From Cristatella mucedo (Eukaryota; Bryozoa; Phylactolaemata; Cristatellidae): a DNA stretch of 64,000 nt. Below, one piece after another: positions 36,574 to 64,000 of the stretch. A program made the position numbers and the translations under genes. Under the pieces are notes generated by a model. That model was given only the letters and a program-made list of their open reading frames with translations, was not told the origin of the DNA and did no database searches. The DNA lies in the NCBI GenBank assembly GCA_009760855.2, contig WPIO01000029.1, positions 1,609,001 to 1,673,000 of the forward strand, read 5' to 3'. The stretch's first letter is position 1, and each line of letters starts with the position of its first letter.

Positions 36574-37527
36574 CACGCTCCCCCCGCATGCGTCACTGTA
36601 AATCTCTCAAACTTAGTGGTCATCAGGCCTGTTGTAACCCAATCGGCCAGACTTAACGCTTGCCTTTGGAATCCTCGCTCAATGTGCAATAAACCTCTAG
36701 TAATAAACGACCTTATTTCTGAAAATGGTATCGACCTGCTCGCCCTAACTGAAACTTGGCTGAAATCGATAAACTGCCCGACAATTAAAGACGCTACTCC
36801 ATCTGGTTTCACGTTCTTTCACACCCCTAGATCAATCAAAACTGGAGGTGGAGTTGCTATGATCGTGCGCTCGAAATTCAACTTCAAGCCATTTGCGGTA
36901 CCCTCGAAGCAGTCTTTTGAATCAATTGTCCTGGTCTCACCCGAAAACAAGCTACCGATAGTGGCAGTAGTCTATCGCCCACCAGGTACCAAATCCTCCT
37001 TTATCTCAGATTTCTCCGATCTTATTTCGATTTTGTGTGCAAGAAATCGATCCTTCCTCGTTATGGGTGATTTCAACGTTCACTTTGATAACTTATCTGA
37101 CGCTTTCAGCACCGAATTTCGTACATTGACAGACTCATTATCTCTTGTGACTCATGTGCATGGCCCTACCCACATCAAGGGTCACACACTCGACCAAATT
37201 TTCTCATATAACTGCACTTTGTCATCACCAGTTATCACCAAATCCTGCTTATCTGACCACGTGCAGATCTCATTCAATCTACAGTGTGTGCCCACATTCT
37301 CCTCTAAAATAACCTGTGAATCGCGAAACCTCAAGACCCTTGACATCGATGCTGTCCGTGCGAGCATATCTGCTTCACCTTTGCTGCTCAGTCCTCCCTC
37401 CGATCTGTCATCACTGGTAGATTGCTACAACACGACACTGGCTGACACGCTCGACGAGTTTGCACCTTTGACAAAGCGCACTGTGCGCCCCCGCCCAGAC
37501 GGCCTATGGTTTTACCACAGACATTAA
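36574..37527 (+). CDS. LINE endonuclease domain (AP-endonuclease type)
   Basis: The open frame starts after a TAG at 36,571; no ATG lies at its head, and a GTG at 36,616 or an internal ATG would have to serve. Motifs in order: LNACLWNPRSMCNK (catalytic Asn strand), LTETWL (catalytic Glu), VVYRPPG, MGDFNVHFDN and SDHVQISF (catalytic Asp-His). These are the hallmarks of the exonuclease/endonuclease/phosphatase fold that nicks target DNA for reverse transcription. The frame ends at TAA 37,525-37,527, shortly after a T-run (TGGTTTTACC). One extra T there shifts out of the frame that continues into the reverse transcriptase. Confidence 0.9.
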   Translation, partial: HAPPACVTVNLSNLVVIRPVVTQSARLNACLWNPRSMCNKPLVINDLISENGIDLLALTETWLKSINCPTIKDATPSGFTFFHTPRSIKTGGGVAMIVRSKFNFKPFAVPSKQSFESIVLVSPENKLPIVAVVYRPPGTKSSFISDFSDLISILCARNRSFLVMGDFNVHFDNLSDAFSTEFRTLTDSLSLVTHVHGPTHIKGHTLDQIFSYNCTLSSPVITKSCLSDHVQISFNLQCVPTFSSKITCESRNLKTLDIDAVRASISASPLLLSPPSDLSSLVDCYNTTLADTLDEFAPLTKRTVRPRPDGLWFYHRH

Positions 37528-39484
37528 ACTAGCCAAGTCTACTAAACGAAAGCTTGAAAAGGCATACAAAAGATCCGGACTAACTGTCCATCGACAGGCA
37601 TATGAAGACTACTGTAGGTCGTACCAATCGATCCTAGCAAAGGCTAAGTCTAGCTTCTATAGAAACATTGTTGAATCACAGATGCACAATCCAAAAATGC
37701 TGATGTCGACAATAAACCATCTCCTCAACCGTTCCCAGGTTAGCTCCTTACCTGATGATCCTTGTGATGATCTAGCCGATCGCTTCTCTCGATTCTTTGT
37801 GCAGAAGATAGACAAAATCAGGGAATCCATCCCTGCGATGACAACCTTCCCACTAGAATGCTGTTCCTCGGTTCCTGGCTGCGCCTCAATGTCTGCATTT
37901 AAACAGGTCACTAGTGATGTAGTCCTAAAGCTCGTATCTCAATCAAAGAAGACAACAAGTCCACTGGACCCTATTCCCACTGTCCTGCTCCTACGTTGCA
38001 TTGATCTGCTGCTGCCATGCATAACCAACATCATTAATATGTCATTAGCCTCAGGTCAGGTCCCAGCACCTTTCAAAAAAGCTGTAGTCAGGCCACTTCT
38101 CAAGAAAGCTACACTAGACCAAGAGAACTTAAGCAACTACCGCCCAGTCTCCCTTCTACCATTCCTATCAAAGACACTGGAACGGGTCGTGGCAGACCAG
38201 CTGAACTTGTATATCGAAACCTCACACCTTGCTAGTAAGTTCCAGTCTGGCTTTAGAGCTAATCACTCCACAGAGTCAGCATTGCTTCGGGTATACAACG
38301 ACCTACTTAGGAATGCAGACATGGGTAAAGTGTCTCTTCTTGTTTTGCTCGATCTTTCGGCAGCTTTTGATACCATCGATCACAAAGTACTTCTAGAGCG
38401 CCTCTCATCTCGCCTGGGCATCACTGGCACTGCTCTGCAATGGTTCAGGTCCTATCTCAGTGGGAGACTCCAGAGTATTGACGTGAATGGACAAAGATCA
38501 TCTGAAGTACCTCTAAAATATGGAGTACCTCAGGGCTCTGTGCTAGGTCCGGTCCTTTTCACCGTTTATACTCTCCCTCTCGCTGATGTGATTGCCAAGC
38601 ACAATCTAGGCTTTCACTTCTATGCGGATGACACTCAGTTGTACTTTTGCTTTGATCCCTCCCAGCCTTCGAGCACCTCAAATTCTCTCAACTCACTTGC
38701 TGCATGCATTGATGACATCCGATCATGGATGGCAGCAAATTTTCTAAAACTAAACGATGATAAAACTAACTTACTAGTTATGGGCAAACCTAGTGTTATT
38801 CAGAAATTGGAAAGGCTGACTTTCAAAATTGGCTCTGCCAGCATATCTCCAGTTGCATCAGCTCGAAATCTAGGTGTCAAATTCCAAAGCGACCTCTCGT
38901 TAGACGACCACATCAGCTCCACAGTCAAATCAGCCTATTTTCAGCTTCATAACATTGCTAAAATTAGGGCTTGTTTAGATAAGGATACCACGTCCAAGTT
39001 GGTCCATGCATTCGTGACATCTCGTCTCGACTTCTGCAACTCACTGCTTACTGGCCTACCAGCATGTGCGATCAGGCGATTGCAGCTGGTGCAAAACTCT
39101 GCAGCTAGGCTTGTCTGTCGTGAGCGTCGCAGTTGCCACATTACTCCACTTCTCGCCGACCTGCACTGGCTCCCAGTCAAGCAACGGATTGACTTCAAGG
39201 TTTTGTCGCTCACTTTTAGGTCTCTTCATTCTATGGCTCCAGCCTATCTTTCAGATATACTACCCCATCAGGCAAAGCATCGTACCACTCGCTTTTCGGA
39301 ATCCAACAGTCTAGAAATACCTCGTACAAACCTTAAATCCTTTGGAGACCGTGCATTTAGCTCGTATGCTCCCAAAGCCTGGAACTCCCTCCCGACCTGC
39401 ATCAGAACATCCCCTGACCTGACCACATTTAAAAGAAACTTAAAAACATACCTATTTAGGACAGCATTTAGTGGGTCCTTGTGA
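37509..39484 (+). CDS. LINE reverse transcriptase domain and C-terminal region
   Basis: The frame (first ATG 37,682, openly readable from about 37,509) contains NYRPVSLLPF, QSGFRANHSTESALLR, LLDLSAAFDTIDHKVL, GVPQGSVLGPVLF, the catalytic FYADDTQLY and KLNDDKTNLLVMG. It then has the C-terminal LQLVQNSAARLV...LHWLPVKQRID and YAPKAWNSLP motifs, typical of the L2/CR1 group. It ends TFKRNLKTYLFRTAFSGSL. This is the enzyme for target-primed reverse transcription. All catalytic motifs are intact, so only the single frameshift from the endonuclease frame disables the copy. Confidence 0.93.
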
Positions 39485-39644
39485 TTCGTCCTCGATGTGC
39501 TTATGCGTGCTGACACTGTTTATGCTGCCACTAACCACATTTGCATGCTGACCCAGTGCATGTAACCCCTAACCATGTTATTCATTTTGTTTGTTTTTCA
39601 AGCATGATTTTACTTACTATTCTATTGCGTATCACTTTGCAGCA

Positions 39645-39723
39645 AATGTAACGCGCCTAGAAAGAGATTAAGTTCTCTGAGGGCGCTTTATCAAGTGCAA
39701 TATTAATATTATTATTATTATTA
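39645..39723 (+). repeat. LINE 3' hairpin plus (ATT)n tail
   Basis: The element end reads GCGCCTAGAAAGAGATTAAG, then TTCTCTGAGGGCGCTTTATC and ATT repeats. GCGCC pairs with GGCGC and AGAGA with TCTCT to form a compact stem-loop. In other copies in the window the outer stem is longer (AAAGCGCC/GGCGCTTT). 3' structures of this kind are what LINE reverse transcriptases recognise as template. Confidence 0.8.
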
Positions 39724-41544
39724 TAGTGTCGTCTCGCGAATTGAATTGACGAGTACGAATTAAGCAGTCAACAAGCAGGTCCTGGGTAAACCAGGGTTGG
39801 TTCTTACCAGAATTTAGGGAGTCTTTTTCAATGCTACTCGGACTCCTACTCCGACGATAATTTTAAAGTACTGCTAAAAATTAGGCAACATGGCCCCCAC
39901 GGAACCTACTAGAACGCGTTAAATTCGGAGACTACTGAAAGCCGCCATATTTGTTAGATGAATACCTATATATCTGTATAGTTATTACTCCAAATAATAT
40001 TTAAAGTTTTGATCGATTAAAACGACTGCATCCGATTTAGTGGCAGGCTCCCTCTTGCAATCTCTATTAATTGACGTCACAAAGCCCATCACGCCGAGAG
40101 ATGGCAAACTTGTACCGTGCGGCAAGATGGCTCAGCGTTGCCTTCAGCGACGAAACTGCAGTGACTCAACAAAATGAGTCCTCAGATAGTCAGCTGCCAG
40201 TAGCTTACGACTGGCATTTGGCCTACGGTAACTTTAGACTTACTATTCTAGGTGACAGATTTGAATTTTTTTGGCCTGGAAACAAAGGTTTGTCCTATTT
40301 GTTATGCTAAAGTTAAACAGAAAATAGTTATCGTTCCACAAAAACTTTGCGTTAGAGGTCAGGATTAAAATATTCCAAAAATACCCTGGTCTTGCTGCTA
40401 GATATGTTGCTGATGCAACGTTTGCACATATACCACTAATTGTGCCCCAATCCGAATTAATGATGGTTTGGCAGACGTAACAAGTGTAATATCAATAGAA
40501 GTGTTAACAGTAGTTGCTTTATAAAAAAAAAATGTGTCGTTGTTACAGCAAAGTAACAAAATAGTGAATAGTCATGTTTCATCAATAGGGCATCAAGATG
40601 TTGCTTGCACCTAGCGGATAAGTACTCCGTGAAAGCGGCAGCCACGATTTGCCAGCCCTACTAAGCATACTTCGGTATAAGTTGTCGAAGATCAAGACCA
40701 GCTCTAGGCACCCCATTTCATGAGAAGAGTACATGAGACCTCTTGAAGGGAGTTTGTTTGCTTCTCACTAGATATAATTTATTTCAAAATATTAGGGAAT
40801 CTGTCACAAATCATTTTTAACTTATATACCTATAATGTATCCACACATTCCTTCATCTAAGGCCCGCCCGCCCCATTCGTAACTGTCCTGAGCTACCTGT
40901 CCCACAGCCTGGCCCTGGTTATTTCGTGCTGCACTTGGCTGACAAGTGGCTCACATGATGGCACCTTTTGGCTGTGCACAGAAACTCTTGTGAAAAGTAC
41001 AATCACTACAAATCGCTCAACTCAAATCACACGCAATCGTGCTGAAAGGGACCGTGGTCGAATGGTTGAACTACATTGTATGCCGTTTGCCTTTCTCCTT
41101 TTTTACTTTACAGACTAAACGGTGGATTAAATAGCGATTCAAGCTCTCAAGAAACCAAGCATTTTTGAAGCTATATTATTACCGTACTTTATGCTTTGTA
41201 ACAATACACATGCCTACTTTAGTACAGGTACATACTTACCTGTATCAGATGCACATGTATGTTTAGTACTACATTTTGGTAGTGAGCACACACCTGCAAA
41301 TCCGTCGGGTACAATAGAGGACAAGTCTTTTGAATGATGCCCAAGCACTCTTGCTGCTCTTGCCCATATAAGGGTTCATTTGCAACACACTGCATGCAGT
41401 TTTGAAACGGCAGGCCTTAACTTTGATGGCTTATGACAAAAATGGCATTTAACTCGGAACTACTCGGTTTGCCTCAGGTTGTGAGTCATTTCCAGGTAGA
41501 ATAGTGTAAGCAAATTCTTTTCGGCTATTGTGGCAATCGTTACC

Positions 41545-41895
41545 GAAATATCATTGTAATAATAGTAACACTTGTATAGCACCTTCAGAGAACTGGATCT
41601 CTTTCTAAGCACTTTGCAGATGCTGTAAAGACAGCTTAACCAAATGATTGGTGGTAACATTCTCAAGCAGCAGGCACAGTGTCAGTAGGAATAAGCACTC
41701 AAAGGACGAATCACAAAGACCTACTAAAAGCAATACATGCAGCAAGTGTGTGTAGAGAATTCGACTTGCTGGAGGGCTGGGAGGAATTACAGCAAAAGTA
41801 TAACTGGGTGTCCTGAATAGAAGTGAAAGCCTAGATTGTGCTTGGCGATCATATCGGCAAAAGGAAGAGGATACACTGTGAAAGAAGGGGCTGCA
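41545..41895 (-). mobile_element. LINE copy with internal deletion
   Basis: Tail and hairpin complement (TATAGCACCTTCAGAGAACT) are followed by 3' UTR sequence. A deletion junction near 41,730 then leads into the LADMIAKHNLGFHF region read on the minus strand. It is heavily mutated. Confidence 0.75.
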
Positions 41896-42799
41896 ATCGT
41901 ACAGCAAGTAAGCCAGCTCTGAGGGACGAGAAGATTAAAATCGTGCTATCCTTCGGACAATTATTTCTGTTGCCTGTGCTCTCCTATTGATAGAGTGCTG
42001 TTCTTAATCACACAGCTATGCTTGATACTGCCCATGGTTAGGTGTTGGCTGAAAACTGCTCTTTTGACGTGGTTATTGTGCAAAAACAGAGGTGGCGTAT
42101 AGTACACAGAGCACTAACTAGTTAGGAAAGTTAAACTTTACGATATGGTTCAATTGAGAAAAATCACGAATGCCTCTAGTAAATGGCAGCACACACTAAT
42201 AACCACACTGCCCGTCCTTAACTTACGTAACAAGGGTCTCTTCTGATCTCTAGCTGTCCAGGCTTACCTTAAAGGCAATGCCGCGATAGCACTTCGGCTT
42301 CAGCTTGAGAGCTAACGAGCGAGCTGTATCTGTGATTAACCAAACAGCTGACTGTAGCAAAATCAAAGAGAAAATTGAGTTCCAGCAAAGACAGAAACTA
42401 GTCAAGCACTACCAAAAGTCATTCCTTAGAGTGACTTTTTAGTTCCTTCGGTTTAGAGGAAATCCATTACCTTATGCACTTGGTGCCGCCAATAAAGCAA
42501 CATCATCTGCAGAAAGTGAATTTCGGCCTCTCAATTCCATCATCATGAATTGTGGCTTCGTGACACCAAGCATGACACATTCACACTTCTCTCAAGCCTC
42601 AAGGTATTCCTTTCAGTCTAGCACTCTACAAAGATGGCTGACTCTTCGCCTCATTTACATTTACATTGATAAATCGCACGTGCATAACTGTGCAAAACCG
42701 ACCAAAAGACACAACTTCTTTAGAACTTGCTTCCTTAGCCTCCCTTTCAGACAGGCTACTAGGCCTCTCATCCGAACGGGATCTTGGTCAATAATCAAA

Positions 42800-44300
42800 C
42801 GAGGGGAGTTTCTAGCAACAACAATTCTCATTTACATTGTCAGCAACTAAAATGAACACGGCCAGGCCCCTGAATGACCAGCAGTTTTACGATTGCTGTG
42901 TCACTGTTCTTTCGTTGACCGGATACAATATGATCCGAATATACCGCAGAAGTGTATAAGACTGGTCTAATGAAAGGCATGGCCTTGGAGCCCGAAAAAA
43001 AACTTACTGAGATCTATACCCAAATGAGTAGCAGATAAAAGCAGTCGGAATCCATCTTTTCACGATCTAAACCAAGCGGTGGCTCCCTGTTGCCAGAACA
43101 CTGCAGTACAAAGCAGATAAGATATTCCTCTTCATGTCCCTAAGCAATCCATGACATACAGCTGTGACCCTGTTGCTAGACTTGAGTCCACCCAGAGCAT
43201 CTTCTGCCTAATTCTGGCTTACTATTCCAAATGTTAAATTGCCACTTTCAACAGGCAATATGAAAAAGCACTTGTTTCTGGCATACTGCATGCAAGGTCT
43301 CTTTGCCTCCACTAAGCTACTTTCGTCTCGAAACAGCCGGCATCATAAGTAATGTGGGCTCTCTCATCCATTATATGCGGTAATTGAGAAACAAGCAGTA
43401 TGGCTATAGATTTCTTTTAGCAAGCCACAAGCGGGACTTATCTGCTGCATCGATAAAATGAAATGCCATCCTTTAAAATTCCGGTAGGAGCTTAAACTGA
43501 CGAGCCATCATCCTTCAAAATTGCTATCCAAAACAAACTGTTTTCACGACCTAGACAATCAGGCAGTATACAAAGGAATACTGCTTCACATGACTTGCAG
43601 TGAAAACAAGGGTACCATTGAACTGCCGCCGAACCCCATCGCCGCAGGGACAGCCCACCGATTGCTGAAAAGAGATAGAGAACACACAATTTAGCAACTT
43701 AATCTAGCTGCACACGACTAGAAAGTCAGATCTGCTCGACTTCTGGTATGGGATCGTGAGGTTTTGGTACCGGGTCATTCCAACAACCTCACATCTTCCA
43801 AAGGGAGGAAAGAAACGTTGAATTGGCAACGGCTAGTGCAGCCTCAGCACGGTATCACCGAAGAACTGTAGCTCAAGCTGTACCCTCAAAACACAATTAC
43901 TCTGAGCAGCCTTCATGTAATATTGAAGCACAAACGTCCAGCATCGTGGTACAACGAGTGCCCTGAGAGTGACACAGAAAGAACATGTCAGTGAACGATT
44001 GTAGGCCCTGTTCAGAACCGTCAGCATTTTACTATTGCAAGGACAGGCACGACATGCAAATAAGCACACGTTAGTCAACACAAATGGGCATGTGGTGAGA
44101 AGGCAAGAAATGATCGAAACTGAGATTGCTCTCCTTCGATTAGGCCAATGATTTAATGTACACCAAAACACGTCCAAGAAATGAGGTTTGAATGGAGCAT
44201 TAGAAATCAGGACCATGAACATGATTCCCAACAAAGTCTTGATTCAGCATATCTGCACTGCAATGCATTACAACGTCAAATGTTAGCACCGGCGCATCTG
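42800..44300. repeat. Old duplication partner of the 25.6-26.8 kb region, next to the ANKRD-like 3' end
   Basis: It is collinear with 25,620-26,790 (for example AAGACTGGTCTAATGAAAGG and TCTGGCTTACTATTCCAAAT). It lies immediately downstream of the ANKRD-like stop codon and may include that gene's 3' UTR. No homologue of the terminal exon was seen beside the partner at 26.8 kb. Confidence 0.7.
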
Positions 44301-44528
44301 GAAGTAAGCATAATGGGACGCCGTAGCAACTGCTGCAAGCTACATTGGCAGCTTAACACTGCTTCAAACAGAGCCATGATGTAACTGCGTCCCTCCCATG
44401 GTGCACACGTTCCTAGTGCAAAACTCAGTTTCGATGGTAGCAATGCCATCTGAGTTGTAACAGTAAGGAGCCTTAAATGCTACTCCAAAGAAAACACATG
44501 CGCAAACCTAGCTGTTCCACTGCCACAT

Positions 44529-61347
<16,819 letters not shown>

Positions 61348-61536
61348 CTACAACGGCGATGCAATTGCGTGCCAGAAAACTATATAGGCCTCGCCTATAC
61401 TCACGGGAAGAATAACATCATGCCGTACAGTACAGCACCCACTGCCACAGCAACACTACGCAAGAAAGTATATGTTCGCTTATTTTTTACCAAGCGTCTT
61501 TACCTTTCTTGACACCGAACCCACTTGGCCCATAGT

Positions 61537-61699
61537 GTGTAACCCCTAACCATGTTATTCATTTTGTTTGTTTTTCAAGCATGATTTTACTTACTATTCT
61601 ATTGCGTATCACTTTGCAGCAAATGTAAAGCGCCTAGAAAGAGATTAAGTTCTCTGATGGCGCTTTATCAAGTGCAATATCATTATTATTATTATTATA
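61537..61699 (+). mobile_element. Young 5'-truncated LINE tail upstream of the first visible ANKRD-like exon
   Basis: This sequence from GTAACCCCTAACCATGTTAT to the (ATT)n tail is almost identical to the 3' end of the 36.6-39.7 kb element. It keeps the intact outer hairpin AAAGCGCC/GGCGCTTT (one inner change). ATAGTG occurs on both sides and may be a target-site duplication. It lies in the intron above 61,347 and is antisense to the gene. Confidence 0.9.
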
Positions 61700-62269
61700 G
61701 TGCAACGACATGACAACAAGTCACTAACCGAGTCCGGCTCGACAATGGCCCAAGGAATGACCTTTCTTTGGGCACTACTCACGAAAGTAGCTTATACAAG
61801 GCTCTAATGTCATCATACATAATTGGTCGGTGTTAGATCTAAATTGACCGGAGTTGACAGTATAAGTGGCTTGCTTGGCTACTTCTTGTCTTCACGAGTT
61901 CCCGTTACAATAATTAAGGAGTACTGCCTTATGAAATGAGAAAGCCGATAGACGATACAGGGATTGCAAAGTATCAGTAGCAATACGTGACCCACATTCA
62001 CTGGTTCAGGAAGCTACTTTCAAGAGTCCTTTTGGTTTCAAAATACAGCCATCAGACCTGTGCAAACAAAAAACAGCAAGTAGCAGCTCTAGTTGCAGAA
62101 CAACCTTAACTTCACGGTCAATTTATAATCCGAATAACACATCACTATAAGGGCAAATTAATTTTACAGTTTCAGGTCTCCAAAGCTAATGAAGAGTAGC
62201 TGCCACTCTAACCTGTTCAACTTGAAATATGCTTTGCTACTAGAGCATACAAATGCCACTTGTAAGTTA

Positions 62270-62395
62270 TAATGATAATAATAATAATAATACATTCGAT
62301 ATAGCGCCCTCAGAGAACTCGATCTCTTTCTAGGCACTTTACAGATGCTGCAAAGGAAGCACGATCGAGTGGTTAGTGGTAGCAGCTTTTTTCTG
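62270..62395 (-). mobile_element. LINE 3' tail fragment
   Basis: (AAT)n tail complement, then ATAGCGCCCTCAGAGAACTC and TCTCTTTCTAGGCACTTTAC: the terminal hairpin read on the minus strand, followed by about 50 bp of 3' UTR-like sequence. Confidence 0.8.
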
Positions 62396-63656
62396 CCATG
62401 AAGCACGGTGCAACAGATCCTTTCTGTTGATTTGGTGATCACAGATGAGCATTTGACGTATCCAAATCTTTTTATCAAATCATCCAAAGATTACTAGAAA
62501 TCGGTAGGTTAATTCAAGGTGTTGAGATGCACACGTCTAAGCAAAGGGCAATGACCACATACTTTTGTACAGCACCCCAGTGGACCTGTCTTTTTTACTG
62601 TATGCTTTGCTTACCTCTGAAAGATTGAGTGAGCGTTACTAACAGGGGGGCTACTAACCAGCGACCGAGAGTCTTAGGAGTGCTTTTGCATGTTTGTCTT
62701 AGCATGATAATTGTGTGCTTCTGCATGCCAGCCTGGGAAGGGTACAATGATTTTCATAAAATACTGGTAATTGCTTCCACAGCAGTGAGTGGTTAAGCAC
62801 ATGAATAGACTGACTTCTCACATGGTGCTATATAGAAGACATTACGTTAGGACCTTTCTGTAAGCATACCCTTCATCGGCCGATTTTCTATACTTACAGG
62901 AAGGTTATGCTTGAAGGCTCGACTAGCAGTAGTATCAATGCCCCCTTCCACCCAAAACTTACAGGAATAGGCAATGTACTGATTAAGTTCAACGTGAGAC
63001 ACACACACACACACACAGTGTTCGAGTGCTGCCTGTTTTGGGCTCAAGATCCTTAAGCAGTCACGATCAGAGACAGATTTGCCGTTCAGCATCCTACATT
63101 TAGAGTAGTCGGAAAGGGCACTACCGCCGGATGCCTTGCAGTTGATGTGGACAGACTTTAAAAAATTGAAACCGCCTACGCATAATTACAGCCGTTATGC
63201 TCGGTTTTTCTTGCATTTTTATTCACCCATATGGTTTCATAGACTATTAACATCCATCATTGTACTCACAACATTGGTTGGGCCCTGGCAGAGGTATCAG
63301 TGTGTCTGCACCCAGCTTTGCACTGTCTCAGCAGACATTTAAGTGACAAAACTAGCAAAAGATTCGCTGAAGAAACTGTTTTAATAGCCAGCTTAAGAAC
63401 AAAGAATACAGGTTGGAAAATATCCGGATGAGAGCCAGTGGCAGACGTGGAAACCTGTTAGTTCAGGCAGAGCTAGATGACGATTCGGGAGACCTAGCTT
63501 GCTATGGTGACAGCTGCTAGTTACATGACAACTCGAGCAGAACTTTCTGCATGCTGTTCTCAGGAACTATCAAATAATGAAGGAAAACAATTTCCTGCAC
63601 CGAAAATTTGATAAAGCATACGAATAACGCATGCTACGTATCGTTGCGCATGTATG

Positions 63657-63765
63657 ATAATAATAATAATAATAATAATAATTCACTTGATAAAGCGCCC
63701 TCAGAGAACTTAATCTCTCTCTAGGTGCTTTACATTTGCTGTAAAGTGAAATGCAATTGATTCTG
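63657..63765 (-). mobile_element. LINE 3' tail fragment
   Basis: A run of AAT repeats is followed by TCACTTGATAAAGCGCCCTC, AGAGAACTTAATCTCTCTCT and AGGTGCTTTACATTTGCTG. It is the LINE 3' end in minus orientation and is well preserved. Confidence 0.85.
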
Positions 63766-64000
63766 TTTTGCCTCGCCGTTGATGAAAAAAGCAAAACTTC
63801 AATTTAATCATAAGTTCAAAAAATGTATGCTTGCATGCGTCAGATGAGGTTATGCATTGAACCCGGCAAGAAATGGTTAGCTTAACAAGGCTCTATGCAT
63901 ACATATAGGTAATGCATAAAAAAAATGAATGCATAGAGGTTCAACTGTATTACTAGCATTATTATTATTATTATTATTATTATTGTGGATTTCAGCAGTC

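Larger units (their letters stand above)
36566..39723 (+). mobile_element. L2/CR1-group non-LTR retrotransposon, near full length
   Basis: This 3,158 bp insertion is defined exactly by comparison with the uninterrupted sister sequence: 20,051|20,052 matches 36,565|39,724. It encodes an apurinic-type endonuclease and a reverse transcriptase and ends in a hairpin followed by an (ATT)n tail. No target-site duplication is visible. The 5' end has no separate ORF1, so it may be slightly truncated. One extra T separates the two domains. It is the best-preserved of many related copies in the window. Confidence 0.95.
33622..40900. repeat. Long direct duplication, copy 2 (contains LINE insertion)
   Basis: The offset to copy 1 is 19,454 bp at the left end. 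It lacks the 2,969 bp segment (junction 35,996|35,997) and has gained the LINE at 36,566-39,723. The sequence resumes at 39,724 exactly where copy 1 continues at 20,052. Diverged similarity to copy 1 also covers 33,090-33,330, and 33,335-33,620 is specific to this copy. Confidence 0.9.
61700..64000. other. Upstream intronic or intergenic sequence with LINE tails only
   Basis: Apart from the LINE tails at 62,270 and 63,657, a short (CA)n near 63,000 and an (ATT)n at about 63,958-63,985, no exon was found. The ankyrin-repeat exons expected upstream of 61,347 are not visible here. Confidence 0.5.

Noticed and set aside
39268-39516. Minus-strand frame with similarity to other frames in the window
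   Set aside because: It is the antisense shadow of the LINE reverse transcriptase ORF.

Overview
This looks like a window from an animal nuclear genome. It is intron-rich and moderately GC, full of microsatellites, non-LTR retrotransposon copies on both strands, a Tc1/mariner relic, tRNA-derived SINEs and a processed actin pseudogene. Nothing is bacterial, viral or organellar. The L2/CR1-type LINEs with (ATT)n tails and tRNA SINEs suggest an invertebrate, perhaps a mollusc, but that placement is only an inference. The one gene I can name with confidence is on the minus strand. Seven exons between 61,347 and 44,529 join in phase and encode about 1,036 C-terminal residues of an ANKRD11/ANKRD12-like chromatin co-regulator. 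The first visible exon is a 1.9 kb low-complexity exon. The last four exons carry the conserved C-terminal domain. The ankyrin repeats must lie beyond position 64,000. A second minus-strand gene probably starts at 4,813; two well-formed exons (4,813-4,520 and 4,409-4,017) are visible and its product is not securely identified. LAYOUT: 1-4,000, microsatellites and degraded plus-strand LINE pieces. 4,017-4,813, candidate gene start. 5,700-6,305, minus-strand LINE followed by a tRNA SINE. 6,950-7,115, long CT tract. 12,180-13,080, actin processed pseudogene beside about five units of a roughly 170 bp tandem repeat. 13,893-21,250 and 33,090-40,900, two copies of an old direct duplication. Most of each copy is only roughly 75-85% alike, but two tracts are nearly identical, which suggests a recent gene-conversion-like event. 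Exon-like minus-strand ORFs lie in both copies. The second copy is interrupted at 36,566-39,723 by a nearly complete L2-type LINE (endonuclease plus reverse transcriptase), and the first copy preserves the empty site. 22,900-23,660, TG-rich minisatellite. 24,200-33,000, several LINE fragments in both orientations and a third partial copy of the duplicated segment. 44,500-61,350, the ANKRD-like gene, with LINE, SINE and Tc1 insertions in its introns. 61,350-64,000, LINE tails and otherwise featureless DNA. The LINE and the tRNA SINE share the same 3' hairpin, so the SINE was probably mobilised by this LINE lineage.
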